Positions 58,245-64,000 of a DNA stretch of 64,000 nt are shown in pieces. How positions within the stretch are numbered: position 1 is the first letter of the stretch; each line of letters opens with the position of its first letter. The stretch is taken from assembly GCF_001685485.1 (NCBI RefSeq), contig NZ_BDEL01000001.1:1609501-1673500 (forward strand). The letters are read 5' to 3'. The notes beneath the pieces are model-generated. The model did no database searches, had not been told where the DNA came from, and was given only the letters and a program-made list of their open reading frames with translations. Source of the stretch: Formosa haliotis. GTDB lineage: Bacteria > Bacteroidota > Bacteroidia > Flavobacteriales > Flavobacteriaceae. A program made the position numbers and the translations under genes.

Positions 58245-58829
58245 TTGAATTTCAAAGATATTACAAAATTGCAACAACAATTAACACAAGCGCTACAAAC
58301 CCTTAAAAACGGTGGCCTAATTCTTTACCCAACAGATACGGTTTGGGGAATTGGTTGCGATGCTAGCAACGAAGAGGCCGTAAAAAAAATTTTTAAACTT
58401 AAACAACGCGAAGACAGTAAAGCCTTGATATGCTTGGTTGCCGACGATAGGATGCTAAAAAAGTATGTAAAAAAAATTCCTGAAGCCGCGTTTAGTATTT
58501 TCGATATAGAAGATTCGCCCATTACAATTATTTACGACGAACCACAAAATCTAGCTCCAAATTTAATTGCAGACGATAATACCATCGCGATACGTATTCC
58601 AGACCACGATTTCTGTTTTCAGTTATTACGCAGATTTAATGGCGCCATCGTATCGACCTCTGCCAATATTAGCGGAGAACCCACGCCAAAATCATTTAAA
58701 GAAATAGCACCCGATATTTTAAAAGGTGTAGACTATGTCGTAAATTTGCAGCACGAAAAAAAGAACGCAAAACCATCGTCAATTATTAAGTTAAGTAACA
58801 ATGGCGTTGTAAAAGTTATACGAGAGTAA
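58245..58829 (+). CDS. tsaC: L-threonylcarbamoyladenylate synthase
   Basis: A protein of up to 194 residues of the Sua5/YciO/YrdC family. It makes threonylcarbamoyl-AMP from threonine, bicarbonate and ATP for the t6A37 base of tRNAs. Signs are GGLILYPTDTVWGIGCDA, KIFKLKQREDSKALI and GAIVSTSANISGEPTP. There is no in-frame ATG near the start. TTG at 58245 gives 194 residues; TTG at 58269 gives 186 and fits the promoter box at 58236-58243 better. I keep the longer limit with this reservation. Confidence 0.9.
   Translation: MNFKDITKLQQQLTQALQTLKNGGLILYPTDTVWGIGCDASNEEAVKKIFKLKQREDSKALICLVADDRMLKKYVKKIPEAAFSIFDIEDSPITIIYDEPQNLAPNLIADDNTIAIRIPDHDFCFQLLRRFNGAIVSTSANISGEPTPKSFKEIAPDILKGVDYVVNLQHEKKNAKPSSIIKLSNNGVVKVIRE
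58253..58260 (-). promoter_or_regulatory. -7 box of the second pyruvyltransferase gene, inside the tsaC start region
   Basis: Minus strand TATCTTTG, 18 bases before the start codon at 58234. It lies within the 5' end of tsaC and faces the tsaC box at 58236-58243, so the two transcripts would start face to face. Confidence 0.6.
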
Positions 58830-58849
58830 CATCTCAAATTTCAAGCACT

Positions 58850-58884
58850 AAATTCCAAACTACATTTACAGGGATTTGGAATTT
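58850..58884. repeat. hairpin between tsaC and cca genes
   Basis: AAATTCCAAA (58850-58859) pairs with TTTGGAATTT (58875-58884); looser pairing extends outward. No T tract follows. It resembles the hairpin at 29632-29681 in its ATTCCA/TGGAAT core. Confidence 0.5.
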
Positions 58885-58903
58885 GAAAATTGGAACTTGA
58901 TAA

Positions 58904-60322
58904 ATGAATTACAAAGAAGCATTACAGAACCCTATTTTTAAAATCATTTCGCAATCGGCAAAAGAACTTCAATTAGATAGTTATGTTATTGGTGGTTTTG
59001 TTAGAGATTTTATCCTGAAACGTGGTTCTGCCAAAGATATCGATATTGTTGCTATTGGTAGTGGTATTGCACTAGCCAAACAAGTTGCTAAAAACCTACC
59101 TAACAAACCTAAAGTTCAAGTTTTTAAAACCTATGGCACGGCCATGTTGCGTTATAAAGACATTGAAATTGAATTTGTTGGCGCAAGAAAAGAATCTTAT
59201 AATGAAGATAGTAGAAATCCTGTAGTTGAAGATGGTACGCTTGAAGACGACCAAAACCGACGAGATTTTACTATAAATGCTTTGGCTCTCGATTTAAACG
59301 CAAATCGTTTTGGCGATTTATTAGATCCCTTTGGTGGCATTCAAGATTTAGTGCACAAAATAATTCGTACGCCATTAAATCCTGATATTACCTATAGCGA
59401 TGACCCCTTACGTATGATGCGTGCTATACGTTTTGCGACGCAACTCAATTTTAAAATTGAAGACGAGTCTTTACAAGCTATTACAAGAAATAATACACGT
59501 TTAAAAATTATTACCAAAGAGCGTATTATTGTTGAACTCAATAAAATTCTTGAAAGTAAAGTGCCATCTATCGGATTTCTATTACTTGAAAAAACAGGGC
59601 TTTTAGAATTTATTTTACCAGAATTAACCGCCTTAAAGGGTATAGACGAAGTTGAAGGACAACGCCATAAAGACAATTTTTACCACACCTTAGAAGTGGT
59701 AGATAATATTGCCGAAAACACCGATAATCTATGGTTACGTTGGGCCGCGCTGCTACATGATATAGGAAAAGCTCCAACTAAAAGATTTAGTAAAAAAGTG
59801 GGTTGGACATTTCACGGGCATGAATTTGAAGGTTCTAAAATGGCCTATCATTTGTTTAAACGACTAAAATTACCACTGAATGATAAAATGAAATTTGTTC
59901 AGAAAATGATATTTATGAGCTCTCGCCCAATCGTCTTAGCTCAGGATATTGTTACCGATTCTGCCGTACGCCGTCTCGTTTTCGATGCTGGTGATGCTGT
60001 AGAAGATTTAATGACCTTATGTGAAGCTGATATTACAACCAAGAATCCGAAAAAATTCAAAAAATATCATAACAATTTTAAAATTGTTAGAGATAAAATT
60101 GTTGAAGTAGAAGCTCGCGATCATGTTAGAAATTTCCAACCTCCAATTTCGGGAGAAGAAATCATGGCGGCATTCAATTTAAAACCTTCAAAAGAAATAG
60201 GACTTATTAAAGACGCTATAAAAGAAGCCATTTTAGAAGGCGATATCCCTAACGAACACGAGGCAGCATTCAACTTAATGCTTAAAGAAGGCGAGCGTTT
60301 AGGGTTGAAAGCAGCAAAGTAG
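58904..60322 (+). CDS. cca: tRNA nucleotidyltransferase (CCA-adding) / poly(A) polymerase family with HD domain
   Basis: A 472-residue enzyme that adds or repairs CCA at tRNA 3' ends. The nucleotidyltransferase head shows VIGGFVRDFIL, then KDIDIVAIGSG (catalytic Asp pair) and RRDFTINALALDL. A C-terminal HD hydrolase domain follows (WAALLHDIGKAPT, FHGHEFEGS), as in many bacterial CCA enzymes. Poly(A) polymerase activity is less likely but cannot be ruled out by sequence. It has its own space upstream with a hairpin. Confidence 0.92.
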   Translation: MNYKEALQNPIFKIISQSAKELQLDSYVIGGFVRDFILKRGSAKDIDIVAIGSGIALAKQVAKNLPNKPKVQVFKTYGTAMLRYKDIEIEFVGARKESYNEDSRNPVVEDGTLEDDQNRRDFTINALALDLNANRFGDLLDPFGGIQDLVHKIIRTPLNPDITYSDDPLRMMRAIRFATQLNFKIEDESLQAITRNNTRLKIITKERIIVELNKILESKVPSIGFLLLEKTGLLEFILPELTALKGIDEVEGQRHKDNFYHTLEVVDNIAENTDNLWLRWAALLHDIGKAPTKRFSKKVGWTFHGHEFEGSKMAYHLFKRLKLPLNDKMKFVQKMIFMSSRPIVLAQDIVTDSAVRRLVFDAGDAVEDLMTLCEADITTKNPKKFKKYHNNFKIVRDKIVEVEARDHVRNFQPPISGEEIMAAFNLKPSKEIGLIKDAIKEAILEGDIPNEHEAAFNLMLKEGERLGLKAAK

Positions 60323-60339
60323 TATAGCTAGAAAGTTGA

Positions 60340-60450
60340 CGCGTTGCAGCACAAATAAAACTTCAACATTTTGAAGACCTTTATGAAGACTCAAGGGAAA
60401 TTGAACGTATGATATCAGGTTCGATTAATAAAATAAAAACATCACAATAA
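60340..60450 (+). pseudogene. possible remnant of a four-helix-bundle protein gene, C-terminal end
   Basis: This open stretch has no good start and reads KLQHFEDLYEDSREIERM, then ISGSINKIKTSQ and a stop. It recalls the last helix of the small 'four helix bundle protein' family common in Bacteroidota. The rest of the gene is missing. The match is by memory of the family pattern and is weak; chance is possible. Confidence 0.3.
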
Positions 60451-60499
60451 AAAGAAGCTTCTACCCTTTGAAAATCTGAAACTTAACAAAATAAAATAA

Positions 60500-61516
60500 A
60501 TGAAAACTAAAGACAATAAAAATGTCATCTATTGGCTATTCACCGGATGTTTTTTAATTTTTGTAATGGTAATAATTGGTGGTATTACACGCCTTACCGA
60601 TTCTGGCCTTTCAATTTCAAATTACAAACTTATTACCGGAACCATCCCCCCAATTGGAGATGCCGAATGGCAAAAAGCTTTTGAATTATACCAACAGCAC
60701 CCAGAATTTAAACATTATAATTCGCATTTTAATATAGACGATTTTAAAAGTATTTACTTTTGGGAATGGTTGCACCGCCTTATAGGTCGCCTTATTGGTT
60801 TAGTCTTTTTAATTCCGTTTGCATATTTTTTAATTACAAAACAGCTTACTAAACCAACTATAAAAAAATGTATAGTGCTTTTAGGACTTGGTGCGTTTCA
60901 AGGATTTTTAGGTTGGTATATGGTGAAAAGTGGTTTGGTAGACATGCCAGATGTTAGCCATTTTAGATTAGCGGCTCATTTAACTGCTGCCTTTTTAACT
61001 TTTGCTGCCACGCTATGGGTGGCCTTAGATTTAATATACCCGTCTAAAAAACTCATAAATAAAAAATACAGAAACCTCATTATAGTGACTTATGTGGTGC
61101 TTTTAATTCAGATTATTTATGGGGCATTTATTGCTGGTTTAAAAGCTGGACTAATACATAACCACTGGCCTTTAATGAACGATGGCCAATTTATGCACGA
61201 CACCGTTCTTGTTTTAAAACCACTTTACATTAACTTTTTAGAAAACCCGAGTGGGATTCAATTTGTACATCGTATACTAGCTTTTGTGGTTGCTACACTT
61301 ATTGGTTTATTGTGGTTTAAATCTAAAAAAATAGACCTTACAAAACCTCAAAGCTATGCCATTCAATCGCTCGTAATATTAACTGTCGTTCAATTTGCAT
61401 TAGGCGTTTTTACCTTAATTTTACACGTCCCTTTATGGTTAGGAGTTTTACATCAAGTAGGTGCATTTTTCTTATTAACAGCTATGACATTTATGTTGCA
61501 TCGCTTTAGCAAATAA
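60500..61516 (+). CDS. ctaA: heme A synthase (CtaA/COX15)
   Basis: A 338-residue inner membrane protein with eight helices in two repeated bundles. The start VIIGGITRLTDSGLSI is the family signature; His residues for haem lie in WEWLHRLIGRLIG, FRLAAHLTAAF, FVHRILAF and GVLHQVGAF. It oxidises haem O to haem A for cytochrome oxidase aa3. The cytochrome oxidase genes are not in this window. Confidence 0.93.
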   Translation: MKTKDNKNVIYWLFTGCFLIFVMVIIGGITRLTDSGLSISNYKLITGTIPPIGDAEWQKAFELYQQHPEFKHYNSHFNIDDFKSIYFWEWLHRLIGRLIGLVFLIPFAYFLITKQLTKPTIKKCIVLLGLGAFQGFLGWYMVKSGLVDMPDVSHFRLAAHLTAAFLTFAATLWVALDLIYPSKKLINKKYRNLIIVTYVVLLIQIIYGAFIAGLKAGLIHNHWPLMNDGQFMHDTVLVLKPLYINFLENPSGIQFVHRILAFVVATLIGLLWFKSKKIDLTKPQSYAIQSLVILTVVQFALGVFTLILHVPLWLGVLHQVGAFFLLTAMTFMLHRFSK

Positions 61517-61552
61517 CCATTAAAATAGTATATTTACCCTTAAATTTTCAGC

Positions 61553-62074
61553 ATGATTTTTAGATTTAGAGTTATCTTAGACAACGACACAGAAGAGGAT
61601 GTTTTTCGCGATTTAGAAATTCGACGAACAGATACCTTAGAAGATTTACACAATTCCATTACTCAAGCTTTTGGTTTTGATGGTGCTGAAATGGCATCGT
61701 TTTATTTGAGTGATGACCAATGGAATCAAGGTGAAGAGTTTTCTTTATTCGACTTAAGCGACGGACTTGACGCTGTAAGTTTAATGAACGAAACGGCTCT
61801 TGATGGTATTTTAAGCGAACAGCAAACAAAACTAATCTATGTATACGACTTCTTTAATATGTGGACGTTCTTCGTGGAGCTTGCCGAAATTGTTGACGAA
61901 GTTGAAGGCGTAGATTACCCAAACCTCATGTTTGTTCATGGCCAAATCCCAGATGATGCTCCAGAAAAAACATTTGAAGCCGACGATGATGACTTCGACG
62001 ACTTCGATGAATTTGATGACGATTTAGATTTGGAAGACTATGATGGTTTAGATTTTGACGAAAACTGGAACTAG
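61553..62074 (+). CDS. plasmid pRiA4b ORF-3 / IS1096 TnpR-like family protein
   Basis: A 173-residue cytoplasmic protein. The N-terminal part (FRFRVILDNDTEEDVFRDLE, then TLEDLHNSITQAFGFDG) has the pattern of the pRiA4b ORF-3 family. The last 35 residues are almost all Asp, Glu and Phe, a very acidic tail. The family name comes from a plasmid and an insertion sequence passenger gene, but the protein is common on chromosomes and nothing here suggests a mobile element. Function unknown. It ends directly against the convergent neighbour. Confidence 0.75.
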   Translation: MIFRFRVILDNDTEEDVFRDLEIRRTDTLEDLHNSITQAFGFDGAEMASFYLSDDQWNQGEEFSLFDLSDGLDAVSLMNETALDGILSEQQTKLIYVYDFFNMWTFFVELAEIVDEVEGVDYPNLMFVHGQIPDDAPEKTFEADDDDFDDFDEFDDDLDLEDYDGLDFDENWN

Positions 62075-63136
62075 TTATAACAGTTTTTTCAAATTAACAT
62101 CTTCGTAGTTTCGTTTTACAAAATCTAAGGCAAACTTTAAGATTTCTCCCATACCCTTGCTATGTTTAATATGCATATCGAGCGTATAGTCGTATATACT
62201 ATTAGATAGTTGTTCTACATTTTCGGGAGTAGATAAGTTATCTTTTATCATACAATTAATTAATTTACCTATGCGTTTTTGGTAACTAATTAAACGTTTT
62301 GCAATAATAGAACGCTCTTCGATTTTATACTGATCTATAGAGTCTTTAGATATTTTTTCCTTTACCAATTGTACCATGGTATAGTTTTCTTTAAAAAACT
62401 GCGGACGATAAATATTTAATTTCCCTTCATAACTTTGCTGGTCGAAATCTATGGCACGAACACGATATACCACATGATCGAAATCATGCGTGGGAATAAC
62501 CACATAGTTATAAGAACGCATATCGCCTAATAACCTAATCATACATCGTTCGTTAAACTTTACAAACTCTTTCGCTATTTGTGCTTTTTCTGCCGATGTA
62601 CATTCAGGCAACATATCTTTAATAAAAACATCGCCAGGAATACCAGCAATATGTTCTTCTATCAGCGTATCCTTATAGACCAAGAAATTCAGGTTATAAG
62701 GAGATAACATATGCTCCAATTCTAAGCCGTAAATACGAGAAGCATCGGCTTTCTTTACATAAAAATAAGTATAATTATCGTTTAAAACATTACGTACTTT
62801 AATACGAAAGGGTTGCGAATTACCAAACGTACAGAAGTCTATACAGTCTACATTTAAATACTGGAAAATCTTTTCATTACCATCAGACACCAAATTAGAA
62901 TAAACCCGTTTTAAACTTAAATCTATTTCATCGCGTTCATAATCGTTATAATATACCCTTAACCACAACGTATCTTCGTCATCCTTATCGAAAACTGTAA
63001 TAGCCCCCTGAAACCGCAGCAAATCGTCATAGAAAATTGGCAATTCAAAATTTCTATTATACTCGCTTAAGTAGCCGTGTAATTTCTCGCTAATTGGGTA
63101 AGACGGCTTTTTCTTTGATATCTTTAAATCATCCAT
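62075..63136 (-). CDS. conserved hypothetical protein, possible kinase-like fold
   Basis: A 353-residue cytoplasmic protein from the ATG at 63136; an in-frame TTG at 63154 would add six residues but lies upstream of the predicted transcription start. The segment LLGDMRSYNYVVIP, then VRAIDFDQQSY, resembles the catalytic loop and metal-binding Asp of kinase-like folds such as those in InaA or aminoglycoside kinases, but I cannot name a family. Basic and aromatic residues are spread throughout. Only the position next to the acidic protein gene is known about its context. Confidence 0.6.
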   Translation of the reverse strand: MDDLKISKKKPSYPISEKLHGYLSEYNRNFELPIFYDDLLRFQGAITVFDKDDEDTLWLRVYYNDYERDEIDLSLKRVYSNLVSDGNEKIFQYLNVDCIDFCTFGNSQPFRIKVRNVLNDNYTYFYVKKADASRIYGLELEHMLSPYNLNFLVYKDTLIEEHIAGIPGDVFIKDMLPECTSAEKAQIAKEFVKFNERCMIRLLGDMRSYNYVVIPTHDFDHVVYRVRAIDFDQQSYEGKLNIYRPQFFKENYTMVQLVKEKISKDSIDQYKIEERSIIAKRLISYQKRIGKLINCMIKDNLSTPENVEQLSNSIYDYTLDMHIKHSKGMGEILKFALDFVKRNYEDVNLKKLL

Positions 63137-63141
63137 AGTTA

Positions 63142-63149
63142 CAAAATTA
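63142..63149 (-). promoter_or_regulatory. -7 box of the kinase-like protein gene, almost on the start codon
   Basis: Minus strand TAATTTTG, then five bases, then the ATG at 63136. As in tilS and ribB, the transcript may start at or near the start codon. Confidence 0.45.
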
Positions 63150-63232
63150 CTCAATTTAAAGGTTTAATTTAGTAGCTTGTAACAAATTTAATCGATTTTC
63201 GTCTTACTTACATAACCACAAAACCATCCATT

Positions 63233-64000
63233 TTGGCAGACATACTTACAATTAATAATCTCACAAAAAAATTCGGATCCCTTACTGCAGTAAACAATTT
63301 GTCCTTCACCATTAAAAAAGGGAATGTGTACGGCATTTTAGGACCTAACGGAAGTGGAAAATCTACAACTTTAGGTATTGTTTTAAATGTAGTTAACAAA
63401 ACATCTGGCGATTTTAGTTGGTTTAACGGCAGCTTATCTACCCACAATGCTTTAAAAAAAGTTGGTGCAATTATAGAACGCCCAAACTTTTATCCGTACA
63501 TGACGGCTTATCAGAATTTAAAACTAGTTTGTAAAATTAAAGAAATTGATTACAGCAAAATTGATGAAAAATTAAATATTGTTGGCCTTTTAGACAGAAA
63601 ACACGGCAAGTTTCAGACCTATTCTTTAGGTATGAAACAGCGCTTAGCCATTGCATCTGCCCTATTAAACGATCCTGAAATTTTAATTTTAGACGAACCT
63701 ACAAACGGGTTAGATCCGCAAGGAATTCATCAAATTAGAGAAATAATTAAACAAATTGCACAAAACGGAACTACCATTTTACTGGCTTCGCATTTATTAG
63801 ATGAAGTTGAAAAAGTATGCTCGCATGTGGTCGTTTTAAGAAAGGGTGTAAAATTATATTCTGGTCGTGTAGACGAAATGATTTCGAGTCACGGTTATTT
63901 TGAATTGAAAGCTGATGATAATACAGCCTTACGTAACTTCTTAGAAACCCATGATGCTTTTGGTAAAATAACTGAAGACCATTCTATTTTAAAAGTTTTT
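63233..64000 (+). CDS. ABC transporter ATP-binding protein, partial at the window end
   Basis: 256 codons are open up to the last base; the end is outside the window. Walker A GPNGSGKSTT, the signature YSLGMKQRLAIAS, Walker B EILILDEPTNGLDP and the switch His in LLASHLLDEVEK are all there, so it is a working ABC ATPase of the BcrA/NatA exporter type. The start is most likely TTG at 63233, since no ATG precedes the domain. Its membrane partner should follow in the next bases. Confidence 0.9.
   Translation, partial: MADILTINNLTKKFGSLTAVNNLSFTIKKGNVYGILGPNGSGKSTTLGIVLNVVNKTSGDFSWFNGSLSTHNALKKVGAIIERPNFYPYMTAYQNLKLVCKIKEIDYSKIDEKLNIVGLLDRKHGKFQTYSLGMKQRLAIASALLNDPEILILDEPTNGLDPQGIHQIREIIKQIAQNGTTILLASHLLDEVEKVCSHVVVLRKGVKLYSGRVDEMISSHGYFELKADDNTALRNFLETHDAFGKITEDHSILKVF

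Noticed and set aside
61553-62074. Sign of an insertion sequence because the family is named after IS1096
   Set aside because: No transposase, terminal repeats or target duplication are visible, and such genes are common on chromosomes.
63208-63447. Minus-strand frame over the start of the ABC ATPase gene
   Set aside because: The plus strand encodes clear Walker A and following motifs; the minus frame has no family pattern.

Overview
The window looks like chromosome from a marine, AT-rich member of the Flavobacteriaceae (Bacteroidota). The signs are the TAnnTTTG-type -7 promoter boxes ahead of many genes, families typical of flavobacteria (single-chain L-serine dehydratase, DUF5606, a RibB with a degenerate second domain, tandem-acting LptF/G and LolA, NhaC, RuvX/Def/MazG neighbours), and a PL7 alginate lyase lipoprotein. 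The genus cannot be fixed from the sequence alone. No rRNA, tRNA, CRISPR array, prophage or insertion sequence was recognised.

Layout. 1-4.5 kb: end of a TolC-like protein, an Omp85-like barrel and a GH63-like glucosidase. 4.7-10.6 kb: serine dehydratase, then a tightly overlapped SGNH-SGNH-MBOAT set that probably O-acetylates a cell-surface polymer. 10.8-20.7 kb: housekeeping genes (panB, an RluA-type pseudouridine synthase, comM, tilS, pabB, an epimerase), an unusual anchored protein + 7TM protein + orphan histidine kinase unit, and a sigma-like protein of unknown role. 20.7-28.8 kb: DEAD-box helicase, an S1/P1 nuclease broken by one base at a slippery heptamer, lpdA, an Lrp regulator divergent from a PLP sulfur amino acid enzyme, and NhaC.

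28.9-36.5 kb is a peroxide-defence block: 2-Cys peroxiredoxin, thioredoxin, two different katG genes flanking an ankyrin-repeat gene, and thiol peroxidase. 36.5-43.2 kb carries dgkA, ftsK, lolA, an Lpt permease and ribB. 43.3-47.7 kb (minus strand) holds the alginate lyase, mazG, a DUF5606 gene, def, a small secreted protein and ruvX. 48-58.2 kb runs from dapD into a surface-glycan island: GT9, GT2, a Kdo/InaA-type kinase, DUF5672 and DUF616 transferases, two paralogous CgeB-like proteins, a GT4 and two pyruvyltransferase-like proteins. It has no flippase or polymerase, which points to LPS core or outer-sugar decoration. 58.2-64 kb returns to housekeeping genes (tsaC, cca, ctaA) and ends in a cut-off ABC transporter ATPase.

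The observations most worth checking are the S1/P1 frameshift, a dispersed palindromic element present twice between convergent genes, the katG-ank-katG arrangement, the orphan 7TM/kinase unit, three genes whose start codon sits almost on the predicted transcription start, and the surface-glycan island. I found no clearly new defence system or mobile element.
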